From positions 62,001 to 126,000 of the forward strand of contig NZ_FYDL01000006.1 in assembly GCF_900187505.1 (NCBI RefSeq): 64,000 nucleotides of DNA, written 5' to 3'. The notes below the pieces were generated by a model, which saw only the letters and a list, made by a program, of their open reading frames with translations, was not told the origin of the DNA and did not search any database. The position numbers and the translations under genes were made by a program. This DNA comes from Pseudomonas sp. Irchel s3h17 (lineage in GTDB: Bacteria > Pseudomonadota > Gammaproteobacteria > Pseudomonadales > Pseudomonadaceae). Below, piece after piece: positions 18,354 through 26,415 of this stretch; positions within the stretch are counted from its first letter, which is position 1; each line of letters opens with the position of its first letter.

Positions 18354-19265
18354 ATGCTCGGTCAACTCCACGATCTGGACCTGCACCTGCTGCGCCTGTT
18401 CGCCAGTGTCGTTGAATGCGGCGGTTTCAGTGCCGCCCAAGGTGAACTGGGGTTGAGCCAGTCAAGCATCAGCCAGCAAATGGCCAAGCTGGAAACCCGC
18501 CTCGGCTATCGCGTGTGCAGCCGGGGCAAGGGCGGTTTCAAGCTCACGCCCAAGGGCGAGCAGTTGCTACTGGCGACCCGCGGGCTGTTCCAGTCCATCG
18601 AGGCGTTCCGGCATCAGTCCAACGGCGTCGCCGGCCGGCTGATCGGCGAAGTGCGCCTGGGGCTGTCCGAGGCCCTGGATCAATCGGTGCTGCAACAGGT
18701 GGCCGAGGCCATCAGGCGTTTTCGTGAGCGCGATGAATCGGTGCGCATCGAGCTGATCAGTGCCATGCCCGGTGAAATGGAACGCTTGCTATTGCAGCAA
18801 CGCCTGGACCTGGCCATCGGTTACTTTTCCCAAGTGCAAAGCGCCTTCGACTACCGCCCGCTGTTCAGCGAACCCCAGCACCTGTACTGCGCGACCGGGC
18901 ACCCGCTGTTCCATGACCCGGCCCCGGATGCCGAGGCCATGGGCAACACCGACCTGGTGGACCACCCTTACCGCTTCCTGCGCAATGACGAACCGCTGCA
19001 CAGCAAGCGCAGTTCGGCGCGCTCGGAACAGGTCGAAGGCACCCTCGCCTTCATCCTGTCGGGCAAACACATCGGCTACCTGCCCGAGCATGTCGCCCGT
19101 TCGTGGGAAAACAGCGGCCTGCTCAAGGCCATCGGCCAGCCGGCGCTGAGTTTTGAGGTGACGTTCCACCTGGCCCGACACCGCGCCCAGGTGCCGGGGG
19201 ATGCGCAGCGGGCGTTCGAAGAAGATTTGCTGGCCGCGTTCAACCGGCCATGCAGTCACCCGTAA
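18354..19265 (+). CDS. LysR-family transcriptional regulator, divergent from the speB operon
   Basis: A 303-residue LysR protein. The winged helix-turn-helix spans about residues 17-75 (CGGFSAAQGELGLSQSSISQ and so on), followed by the effector-binding domain. GGAG lies nine bases before the ATG. It is transcribed away from the polyamine-binding-protein/speB pair with 101 bases between start codons, the classic arrangement for a LysR regulator and its target (inference). Confidence 0.88.
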   Translation: MLGQLHDLDLHLLRLFASVVECGGFSAAQGELGLSQSSISQQMAKLETRLGYRVCSRGKGGFKLTPKGEQLLLATRGLFQSIEAFRHQSNGVAGRLIGEVRLGLSEALDQSVLQQVAEAIRRFRERDESVRIELISAMPGEMERLLLQQRLDLAIGYFSQVQSAFDYRPLFSEPQHLYCATGHPLFHDPAPDAEAMGNTDLVDHPYRFLRNDEPLHSKRSSARSEQVEGTLAFILSGKHIGYLPEHVARSWENSGLLKAIGQPALSFEVTFHLARHRAQVPGDAQRAFEEDLLAAFNRPCSHP

Positions 19266-19402
19266 CAGGGGTTCAGGAGCCACGGTATTCCCGGTATCTC
19301 CAATAACTTTCAATGCTTTAGGCGTTTGTCGCTTTAGGCCGCAGTGCCTTTCTGGCATTCTGCGCCTCCATTTTCTGACCTGGCCTAAATGGCACCCTCC
19401 CC

Positions 19403-20875
19403 GTGACCTCATCTGACCACTCGAAAACTGCCCCGCGTTCCGACCTGATTTACGGTCTCTACGATCGCCCGCACCTCACCGCTACGGTGTTTGCCGCCTT
19501 GCAGCACGTGCTGGCGAGCTTCGTCGGGATCATCACCCCCACCCTGATCATGGGCAGCGCCCTGGGCCTGCACAGCGAAATTCCGTACCTGATCAGCATG
19601 GCGCTGTTCGTTTCCGGCCTGGGCACCTTCGTCCAGGCGCGGCGCTTTGGCCCGGTGGGTTCCGGTCTGTTGTGCCTGCAAGGCACCAGTTTTTCGTTCA
19701 TCAGCGTGATCCTCAGTGCCGGCTTCATGGTCAAGGCCCGGGGTGGCGGCACCGATGAGATCCTCTCGACGATTTTCGGCGTGTGCTTCTTCGCCGCCTT
19801 CATCGAAGTGGTGCTCAGCCAGTTCATCGGCAAGCTGCGGATGCTGATTACCCCGGTGGTGACCGGCACCATCATCACCCTGATGGGGCTGTCGCTGATC
19901 AAGGTGGCCATGACCGACATCGCTGGCGGCTTCGGCGCGCCGGACCTGGGCGGTGCCCACCACCTGGCCCTGGCGGCCTTGGTACTGGGGGTGATCGTGG
20001 TGCTCAACCGGGTCGATGTGCCCTTCCTGAGGCTGGGGGCCATTGTGATCGGACTGACCCTGGGTTACCTGCTCGCCTGGCTGATGGGCGATGTCGATTT
20101 CTCCACCATGACCGACGTCCCGCTGATGAACGTGCCGGTGCCCTTCAAGTACGGGTTCAACTTCGACTGGGTGGCGTTCATTCCGGTGGCGGTGATCTTC
20201 CTGGTTTCGCCGCTGGAAGCCGCGGGCGACCTGACGGCCAACTCGATGATTTCCCAGCAACCGGTCAAGGGTCCGGTCTACATTCGCCGGATCAAGTCCG
20301 GCCTGCTGGCCGACGGCCTCAACTCGGCGATGGCCGCCGTGTTCAACAGCATGCCCATGGTGACCTTTGCCCAGAACAACGGGGTCATCCAGCTCACGGG
20401 CGTGGCCAGCCGTTATGTGGCGTTCTTCATTGCCGGCCTGCTGGTGCTGCTGGGGCTGTTCCCGATGATTGGCGCGGTACTGCAACTGATGCCCAAGCCG
20501 GTACTCGGTGGCGCGGAACTGGTGATGTTCGGCACCGTGGCCGTCGCCGGGATCAAGATTCTCGCCGAGGCCGGGCTGCATCGTCGCAACATGCTGATCG
20601 TGTCGATCTCCCTGGGCATGGGCCTGGGCGTCGCGGCCGTGCCGGAAGTGCTGCGCGAACTGCCCAAGGCCTTGCACAACATCTTCGAATCGCCGATCAC
20701 CGTGGGCGCATTGTGCGCTATCGTGCTGAATATCTTTCTGCCCGAAGAATTCATCGAGCTGGAAGAAGACGATTTCGACCCGGAAGCTTCGATCCTCCAG
20801 GTCATGGAGAATCCGGACGTCAAGCCGCACGGCGAATCCCTCGAGCCTGGCGCGGCCTTACAGGCACACCGCTGA
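19403..20875 (+). CDS. Nucleobase:cation symporter-2, xanthine permease type
   Basis: Proton-coupled purine permease of the NCS2/NAT family, 490 residues with about 12 hydrophobic segments. The family signature reads FAQNNGVIQLTGVASRYV, very like E. coli XanQ/XanP, which points to xanthine or a related purine. A substrate-site motif SPLEAAGDLTANSM is also present. The start is GTG without a clear Shine-Dalgarno sequence; an ATG 14 bases upstream is out of frame. A uracil or urate preference cannot be excluded. Confidence 0.85.
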   Translation: MTSSDHSKTAPRSDLIYGLYDRPHLTATVFAALQHVLASFVGIITPTLIMGSALGLHSEIPYLISMALFVSGLGTFVQARRFGPVGSGLLCLQGTSFSFISVILSAGFMVKARGGGTDEILSTIFGVCFFAAFIEVVLSQFIGKLRMLITPVVTGTIITLMGLSLIKVAMTDIAGGFGAPDLGGAHHLALAALVLGVIVVLNRVDVPFLRLGAIVIGLTLGYLLAWLMGDVDFSTMTDVPLMNVPVPFKYGFNFDWVAFIPVAVIFLVSPLEAAGDLTANSMISQQPVKGPVYIRRIKSGLLADGLNSAMAAVFNSMPMVTFAQNNGVIQLTGVASRYVAFFIAGLLVLLGLFPMIGAVLQLMPKPVLGGAELVMFGTVAVAGIKILAEAGLHRRNMLIVSISLGMGLGVAAVPEVLRELPKALHNIFESPITVGALCAIVLNIFLPEEFIELEEDDFDPEASILQVMENPDVKPHGESLEPGAALQAHR

Positions 20876-20931
20876 TGCCGCTCAAGGGACGAGCCGCTGG
20901 CGGTTCGCCCCTTGTTTTCGAGAGTTCATCG

Positions 20932-21405
20932 ATGCGCAGATTCCTCGCGATTGGCCTTTCCCTGTTGCTGCTCGGCCTGAGTGGCTGTGCCCTGCTCCCC
21001 AACCGTGATCCGCTGGACATCAATGTGGTCGGCATAGAGCCCTTGCCCAGCCAGGGCATGGAACTGCGCTTTGTGCTGAAACTGCGCGTACAAAACCCCA
21101 ACGAAACCCCTGTCGACTACAACGGCGTGGCCCTGAACCTTGAGGTCAATGGCCAACCGCTGGCCTCGGGCGTGAGCGATCAACGGGGCTCGATCCCGCG
21201 TTTTTCCGAGGCGCTCATCAGCGTACCGGTGAGCGTTTCGGCATTCTCGGTGCTGCGCCAGACCCTGGGGCTGGACCCGACACAATCCCTCGACAAGCTG
21301 CCCTACGTACTGCGCGGCAAACTGGCCAGCGGCGTGTTCGGCACGATGCGTTTTGTCGACAGCGGCCAGTTGAGCATCGCCGGGCCCAATACCGGGATCT
21401 GGTAG
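20932..21405 (+). CDS. LEA type 2 family lipoprotein
   Basis: A 157-residue lipoprotein. The signal peptide MRRFLAIGLSLLLLGLSGC ends in an LSGC lipobox, with Cys19 as the lipidation site. The mature part contains VLKLRVQNPNETPVDYNGVA, typical of the water-stress LEA-2 fold that binds or stabilises partners in the envelope. GAGAG lies eight bases upstream of ATG. The function in Pseudomonas is not known to me. It starts 56 bases after the permease and may be co-transcribed. Confidence 0.75.
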   Translation: MRRFLAIGLSLLLLGLSGCALLPNRDPLDINVVGIEPLPSQGMELRFVLKLRVQNPNETPVDYNGVALNLEVNGQPLASGVSDQRGSIPRFSEALISVPVSVSAFSVLRQTLGLDPTQSLDKLPYVLRGKLASGVFGTMRFVDSGQLSIAGPNTGIW

Positions 21406-21443
21406 ATTCAACGTTACCGTCCATCGATCAGCATGCTGGTGCC

Positions 21444-21594
21444 TCAGATAAACCGCACACCGGGCTTCGGCCGCTCGTCCACGTTCAACTCGAACACGTC
21501 CGGGCGCGCATAGTGCCCGACCACGTCGTAGTCGTAACGGGCGCGCACCAGTTCATCGGTGTCGATCTGCGCCGTCAGCAACCCTTCACCGCCT
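21444..21594 (-). pseudogene. 3' remnant of a nitrilase/carbon-nitrogen hydrolase gene
   Basis: On the minus strand this encodes GEGLLTAQIDTDELVRARYD then YDVVGHYARPDVFELNVDER and a stop (21444-21446). EGxLxAxID...GHYxRPDVF is the C-terminal tail of nitrilases. The catalytic Glu-Lys-Cys part is absent and homology ends near 21594, where it meets the LysR remnant on the other strand. It is a gene fragment that cannot make an active enzyme. Confidence 0.65.
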
Positions 21595-21741
21595 CGCAGC
21601 GGCCTGGCCCTGCTGCCCTGCCCGCTGGATCTGCCGCGCTACCCGATTGAACTGGGTTGGCGCACCAGCAACCAGCTCGATCCGTTGCTGCTGAAAGTGC
21701 GTGACGCGATAGTTGCCAGTTTTACCCGGGGCAACGCCTGA
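21595..21741 (+). pseudogene. 3' remnant of a LysR-type regulator gene
   Basis: The + strand encodes SGLALLPCPLDLPRYPIELG followed by WRTSNQLDPLLLKVRDAIVA and a TGA at 21739-21741, which reads like the last 45 residues of a LysR effector domain (GLALLP...DP...LRDAI). No DNA-binding part exists; upstream sequence on this strand is the antisense of the nitrilase remnant. One deletion across a divergent pair would explain both fragments. Confidence 0.6.
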
Positions 21742-21765
21742 CCACCTTCGTCCGCAAACTGGCGG

Positions 21766-22017
21766 TTACTTGGCGGCCATCAGCCGATTGACTTCGCTGC
21801 GCACCATGTTGGCGTATTCCGGCGGGGACATGGCGTCCAGTTCGGAGCGGACCCACTCGGCCCATTTGCCTTTGCGCTTGGAGCGCTCCCCGAACAAGCG
21901 GGCGGCCTCGCCCTTGGACTTGCCCAGGTTGGCTTGCCAGAGGTCGAACAGACGGGACTTCTCATCTTCAAGCGCCGCGCGCTCGGCAAGGGGTTTGTCG
22001 GCCAGATTGAAACTCAT
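21766..22017 (-). CDS. Conserved small basic protein, unknown function
   Basis: An 83-residue, highly charged protein starting MSFNLADKPLAERAALEDEK and containing ARLFGERSKRKGKWAEWV. There is no signal peptide or membrane segment. The ATG at 22017 has AGGT seven bases upstream; an in-frame ATG at 22035 is less well placed. I believe homologues occur in other pseudomonads, but I know of no function. Confidence 0.6.
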   Translation of the reverse strand: MSFNLADKPLAERAALEDEKSRLFDLWQANLGKSKGEAARLFGERSKRKGKWAEWVRSELDAMSPPEYANMVRSEVNRLMAAK

Positions 22018-22182
22018 GGGAATTACCTGCGGCATAAAATAGGCGACATCTTACACTGTAGGCGGACTTCTCCAGAGATGGATTTCCCGGAGCATGGCGG
22101 GTGTCAGGCAACCAGGCTGCAACTTTTGCCTGACACCTACACTCCATTGCTCACAGCCCCTTTACCTGCAAGGAGTTACCCG

Positions 22183-22494
22183 ATGGCTCGCACAAGCGCC
22201 GCGCAAGACGATCAAATCAAGGATCAGACCTTCAGTGAGCTACAAGCGCTGATCGAGGAGTCGGAGAAATTGCTCAACCGCAGTGCGTCGCTGGTGGGTG
22301 ACGAGGCCGAAAACCTGCGCGGGCAAATTGCACTCAAACTGCAACAGGCCAGGGATGCCATGTCCAGCGCGCGAGCGCGTACCCAGCCGGTGGTCGATGC
22401 GACCGAAACCTACATTGGCAGTCACCCTTGGCAATCCGTGGCCATCGCCGCCGGTTTTGGCCTGGTGGTCGGACTGCTGCTGGGACGTCGCTAA
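22183..22494 (+). CDS. DUF883/ElaB-family inner-membrane protein
   Basis: A 103-residue protein of the YqjD/ElaB type, C-tail-anchored inner-membrane proteins that in E. coli bind ribosomes in stationary phase. The first about 75 residues are amphipathic helix (ELQALIEESEKLLNRSASLV and on). The segment HPWQSVAIAAGFGLVVGLLL followed by GRR is the conserved membrane anchor. AAGGAG lies upstream of ATG at good spacing. Confidence 0.85.
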   Translation: MARTSAAQDDQIKDQTFSELQALIEESEKLLNRSASLVGDEAENLRGQIALKLQQARDAMSSARARTQPVVDATETYIGSHPWQSVAIAAGFGLVVGLLLGRR

Positions 22495-22598
22495 CTCCCT
22501 GAGTAGCCGACTTCAAGCGAGCGCCTGATGATGTGGGAGCATCTGTCTTGATCACATGTCAGCTCTCGTCAAGCATGAGGCTTGCGAACACCTACCCT

Positions 22599-22744
22599 GT
22601 GGCGAGCGAGCTTGCTCGCGCTGGGCTGTGCAGCAGCCCCAAAACCGGTCACCGGGTTTTATCTGAAAGCCTGCAATAGTCTTGTTGGGGCTGCTTCGCC
22701 CTGGAGCGCCAGCCCGGCCCAGCGCGAGCAAGCTCGCTCGCCAC
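22599..22744. repeat. REPIN element
   Basis: A forward REP at 22599 and a reverse REP ending at 22744 are separated by about 95 bases closely matching the units at 38026-38556. The inverted REPs can form a long hairpin. It ends nine bases from the dpkA stop and may act as its transcript 3' end. Confidence 0.9.
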
Positions 22745-22753
22745 GGGGCAGCT

Positions 22754-23794
22754 TCACTGCCCCGCCAACTCCCGCAATTGCGCCAGCGTCTGGGCATCCA
22801 GCACGATGCCTTCCGTAGCGGCCCTGGCACGCTCGCGATGGCGGCGGTCACCCGGCAAACGCCGCAGCCCGACCCCGTGCATCTGCCGCACCAGTTCCTC
22901 GCTGCGCTCGGCGAATCCCTGCCCGGCAGCCTTGCTCGGGTCGATGACAATCAATAACTGGCCGGTCCACGGGGTTTTCGCCCCGGGATGGTTGGACCAG
23001 TCGAATTCGAACGAGAAATTGCCACCGGTCAACGCAGCGGCCAGCAGCTCGACCATCATCGACAGGGCCGAACCTTTATGCCCGCCAAAGGGCAGCAATG
23101 CGCCCCCCTCCAGGATCGCCTTGGGGTCGGTGGTCGGCTGGCCGAGGCTGTCCACCCCCATGCCGGGCGGCAGGCGTTCGCCTTTGCGCGCAGCAATCTG
23201 CACATCACCGTGGGCAATGGCGCTGGTGGCCAGGTCAAACACAATGGGGTCGGCATTGGCCCTGGGCGCAGCGAAGGCAATCGGGTTGGTACCAAACAAG
23301 GGACGATCGGCACCATGGGGCACGACGCAGGTCATGCTGTTGACCACGCTCAGTGCGACCAGGCCTTCATAGGCGAACGGCTCGACATCCGGCCAGAGCG
23401 CTGCAAAGTGATGGGAGTTGCGAATCGCCATGACCGCGATCCCTGCACTGCGGGCTTTCTCCACCAGCAATGCGCGGCCGGCGGCCAGCGCCGGTTGGGC
23501 AAAGCCGTTGCCGGCATCGACCCGGACAAAACCCGAGGCCACGTCCTCTACCACTGGCACTGCCTGGCCATTGACCCAACCGCTGTTGAGCGTCGATACG
23601 TACCCGGGAATCCGGAACACCCCATGACTGTGGGCGCCATCGCGTTCGGCACCGGCGCAGTTGGCGGCCAGCACCGAGGCGACCTCGGGGCTCGTGCCGT
23701 GTCGGCGAAAGATCGAATCCAGAAGGTCAACCAACGCTTCGTACGACAAGTGAGGCGAGGCTGCATTGACAGCATGATCGTGTGGCACAGACAT
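22754..23794 (-). CDS. dpkA: Delta1-piperideine-2-carboxylate/pyrroline-2-carboxylate reductase
   Basis: NADPH-dependent reductase of the malate/L-lactate dehydrogenase-like (Ldh2) family. It makes L-pipecolate from the cyclic imine of D-lysine breakdown and can also form L-proline. The 346-residue protein reads very like Pseudomonas DpkA. Visible stretches are AERDGAHSHGVFRIPGYVST (with the catalytic SHG-His), AIRNSHHFAALWPDVEPFA and LFGTNPIAFAAPR for the Ldh2 cofactor fold. GGAG lies six bases before the ATG at 23794; the longer in-frame start at 23863 is not supported. No D-lysine or hydroxyproline genes are adjacent. Confidence 0.85.
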   Translation of the reverse strand: MSVPHDHAVNAASPHLSYEALVDLLDSIFRRHGTSPEVASVLAANCAGAERDGAHSHGVFRIPGYVSTLNSGWVNGQAVPVVEDVASGFVRVDAGNGFAQPALAAGRALLVEKARSAGIAVMAIRNSHHFAALWPDVEPFAYEGLVALSVVNSMTCVVPHGADRPLFGTNPIAFAAPRANADPIVFDLATSAIAHGDVQIAARKGERLPPGMGVDSLGQPTTDPKAILEGGALLPFGGHKGSALSMMVELLAAALTGGNFSFEFDWSNHPGAKTPWTGQLLIVIDPSKAAGQGFAERSEELVRQMHGVGLRRLPGDRRHRERARAATEGIVLDAQTLAQLRELAGQ

Positions 23795-24154
23795 CTGAAG
23801 CTCCAGAATTTTTATTGGAGGGGGGCAACAGCGTTCGCGGGACCTTACCGGCGGATTAAACACCGTTTTGCGCGCCCACTGTCAACTGCCTTTGCGCCAC
23901 TGCACCGCCAACAGGACCCGGTTTCCGACTCGGTGATCCAGCCCTCGGCAAGCCATTCCGGACGATCCCGCGAGCATCACAAACGCCCGGTTTCATTGAC
24001 CTTTTCCTCACCCCGAATCAGGATACTGCCCTGCCATGTCCTGACTCGAGGCTGGAGACAACAGCAGAACCCTTTCATTGATCTGCAATCGCCATGATCG
24101 CGGTTCTCGCCAACTCACTGCCAAGGTTAAAATGTGGGAAATCAGGAAGCCTCA
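23795..24154. other. Intergenic region without a recognisable gene
   Basis: 360 bases between the divergent dpkA and FecR-like genes. It should hold both promoters. I specifically looked for an ECF sigma gene or its remnant upstream of the FecR-like gene and saw none on either strand. Confidence 0.5.
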
Positions 24155-25156
24155 ATGAGCGAAAAGCCCCTCTCGCAAGCAGAACTCGACGCCGTCACCG
24201 ACGCCGCAGCGCATTGGTGCATGCGCCTGCACTCCAATGACTGCACGGCCGCCGAGCGTCAGGCGTTCGAGCGATGGCGCGATGCCCACCCGCTGCATGC
24301 GGTCGAGTATGAAGCGATGCTGGAAATCTGGGAGGTGTCCGAACACTTGCCGCGAGCGCAGAACCTGCCGCACACCGCGCAACGGGCACCACGCCCTGGC
24401 TGGCGGCCGCTGGCCATAGCCGCTGCCGTCAGCCTGCTGGCCCTGCCGCTGGCCGCCTTCAGTGGCTGGCAAATGGGCTGGCTGCCCAATGCCTACGAGC
24501 ATTTCGAAGCGCAGAACACCTTGCGTACGGTGACCCTGGGGGACGGCAGCCAGGTGGAGTTGAACCTGGGCACCGAACTGACCTACAGCAACTACAAGGA
24601 CCAACGCCGGGTGACCCTGAATAAGGGCGAAGCCTTCTTTCGCGTGAGCCACGACACGCTGCACCCCTTTGTGGTCAAGGCCGCCGATGGGCAGGTCCGG
24701 GTGACCGGCACTCGGTTCAACGTCTGGAAATATCAGGATCAGGTGCGCGTGACGCTGGTGGAAGGCTCGGTACTGGTCACCAGTAATGACGCTCTTGGCG
24801 GTGACGGCCTGCGCCTCGATCCGGGCATGCAGGCTCGCTACAAGAGCGGCGACTATCAACCGCAGATCAGCCAGGCCTATGCCGATGACAGCTCCCTGGC
24901 ATGGCGCAATGGCAAGCTGGTTATCGACAACCTCGCCCTGAACGAAGCGCTACCCCTGATCAATCGCTACCTGGGAACTCCGGTGATGGTCGCGGACCAC
25001 GCCACAGGCATGATCCGCATTGGCGGTGTCTACAACATCAGCGAGCTGAAAACCCTCGTCCCCTCGCTGCCCAAGGTGCTCCCGGTTTACCTGAGCCGCA
25101 ACGAAGCAGGCAACCCGGTGCTCAACTCCCTGCCTGCCCCACCTGCCAGGCACTGA
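24155..25156 (+). CDS. FecR-family transmembrane anti-sigma sensor, orphan
   Basis: A 333-residue cell-surface-signalling regulator. The N-terminal cytoplasmic part has the DUF4880 pattern (AERQAFERWRDAHPLHAVEY). One membrane segment lies at about residues 85-105 (LAIAAAVSLLALPLAAFSGW). The periplasmic FecR domain contains RTVTLGDGSQVELNLGTEL and ADGQVRVTGTRFNVW, and an STN-like tail follows (IDNLALNEALPLINRYLGTP). The ATG at 24155 has AGGAAG five bases upstream. Such proteins normally sit between an ECF sigma gene and a TonB receptor gene; neither is present here. Confidence 0.85.
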   Translation: MSEKPLSQAELDAVTDAAAHWCMRLHSNDCTAAERQAFERWRDAHPLHAVEYEAMLEIWEVSEHLPRAQNLPHTAQRAPRPGWRPLAIAAAVSLLALPLAAFSGWQMGWLPNAYEHFEAQNTLRTVTLGDGSQVELNLGTELTYSNYKDQRRVTLNKGEAFFRVSHDTLHPFVVKAADGQVRVTGTRFNVWKYQDQVRVTLVEGSVLVTSNDALGGDGLRLDPGMQARYKSGDYQPQISQAYADDSSLAWRNGKLVIDNLALNEALPLINRYLGTPVMVADHATGMIRIGGVYNISELKTLVPSLPKVLPVYLSRNEAGNPVLNSLPAPPARH

Positions 25157-25575
25157 AAAGGCCGCACCCTGGTCGGCTTCACAGGCGTCGGGGCAGTTTG
25201 ACCAGATCCAGTGCGGTAATCGACCTGACCCAGTCCCCCCTGGCACTGTTCGGGCCGACCTTGTGCAGTGGCTACGGCGTATGTCGGCACCGGTCTCGAC
25301 CCTCTGAGTGAGTGCCTGTGCCGATAAATGACGCTGCAGGGAACCGACCCTCCCCTGGGAAAGACCACTCGGACGAAGAAGCGGAATGTGGCTTGCCATA
25401 GGAACGAATCAGCGGACAATCATTTAAAGCGCGCCAGCCTGAAATGACGGCACCTGACGTGTTTTCGACAAATTTTCTACATTCAGGCCTTCATCATTTG
25501 TGCCGCTCGTTCGTCTTAATGATAAGGAGCGTTCAACACAATTTCCTGGCCAGGTTCTGAAAAGGAGTTTTTCGC
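25157..25575. other. Intergenic region without a recognisable gene
   Basis: 419 bases after the FecR-like gene, where a TonB receptor gene would normally follow. I see no receptor start, signal peptide or plug motif in any frame. The last about 100 bases are AT-richer and should hold the promoter of the Fur-like gene. Confidence 0.5.
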
Positions 25576-25959
25576 ATGTACAACTCGCAACTACCAACGG
25601 ATGGTAAAGCCGCGCCAAAGGGCGTTTCCCTTAGACTGGATACCGGCGTATTCGCCAAAAGCACCGAGCGCCAGGGCAACGAGCGCATCAGGCTGCTGCT
25701 TAAAAGCTACGGCCTGCGTACAAGCCTTATCCGCCTGAAAGTGATCGACGCGCTGCTGTCCGCCGCCCAGGCCGGTCAGCCCGTGGGGGTACGCGGGGTG
25801 CACAGCCACCTGCTGGAACTGGATATCCCCCTGTCCTTTCTCAGCGTGCGTGAGGTACTCAAGCGCCTGTGCAGCGAAGGCCTGATCGTCCTGAACGCCG
25901 ACAAAAGCTACAGCCTGCATCCACAGGCTGCGGCCTTGCTGGAATCGCTCAGGGCTTGA
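25576..25959 (+). CDS. Fur-like winged-helix protein lacking the metal-sensing domain
   Basis: A 127-residue protein. Residues about 35-115 resemble the N-terminal winged-helix half of Fur/Zur regulators (LLLKSYGLRTSLIRLKVIDA, LSFLSVREVLKRLCSEGLIV). The C-terminal dimerisation and metal domain, including the His-rich and Cys motifs, is absent. AAGGAG stands eight bases upstream of ATG. Similar genes are, I believe, annotated in pseudomonads as Fe2+/Zn2+ uptake regulation protein. Whether it binds DNA alone is unknown. It overlaps the convergent downstream gene by 11 bases. Confidence 0.7.
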   Translation: MYNSQLPTDGKAAPKGVSLRLDTGVFAKSTERQGNERIRLLLKSYGLRTSLIRLKVIDALLSAAQAGQPVGVRGVHSHLLELDIPLSFLSVREVLKRLCSEGLIVLNADKSYSLHPQAAALLESLRA

Positions 25960-26137
25960 CCTTGCGGCGCAACACCCCGTTGAGCACCACCACCAGCACC
26001 GCCACGGTGATGGCGACGTACTGGAACAGGGTTTCGCTGATGATCCCGGCATTCTGCAGATAAGACAGGCCAAACATGATCCCCAGAACGGCCAGGGTGA
26101 TCAGAAACGAGTATTTCAAACGTTGCGACTGGGTCAT
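25949..26137 (-). CDS. Small two-span membrane protein, unknown function
   Basis: A 62-residue protein with two hydrophobic segments, YSFLITLAVLGIMFGLSYL (about 9-27) and FQYVAITVAVLVVVLNGVL (about 38-56), and a basic tail RRKVKP. The ATG at 26137 has AGGA eight bases upstream; the longer in-frame start at 26239 adds arginine-rich low-quality sequence and is rejected. The function is unknown. Confidence 0.65.
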   Translation of the reverse strand: MTQSQRLKYSFLITLAVLGIMFGLSYLQNAGIISETLFQYVAITVAVLVVVLNGVLRRKVKP

Positions 26138-26320
26138 TGCGGGGGTCCTGAATCTGAAAGTTGGTATCCGGCGTGCATCCTGCTGCCCACCACGTCCATA
26201 CCCCCGTTCGGGAGTGAGCGGCAGCCAGCGGGCGCTCATGTTACATGCCCGTGGGGCATTTGGGCGCTATGGGTTCGAATCACCCTGTATTCGCCTGCTT
26301 CTGGCATGCGCGCCTTGCAC

Positions 26321-26336
26321 CTGACAAATCTGTAAT
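26321..26336 (+). promoter_or_regulatory. CopR box upstream of copA
   Basis: CTGACAAATCTGTAAT fits the Pseudomonas CopR consensus as I remember it, CTGACA, five bases, GTAAT, at every defined position. It lies 80 bases before the copA ATG, consistent with copper-induced activation. No copRS genes are in the window, so the regulator would act from elsewhere. Confidence 0.7.
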
Positions 26337-26415
26337 CCACGCCTCAGTTTCCTGACAGCACGGGCTGTTTAAGGTCTCGTCGAACCTGAAGCATCAGGGA
26401 TGACGGGACTTTGTT

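Noticed and set aside
26240..26310. tRNA-like sequence GGGTTCGAATC near 26274
   Set aside because: Resembles a T-loop, but the flanking stem does not pair and no acceptor or anticodon arms are visible.
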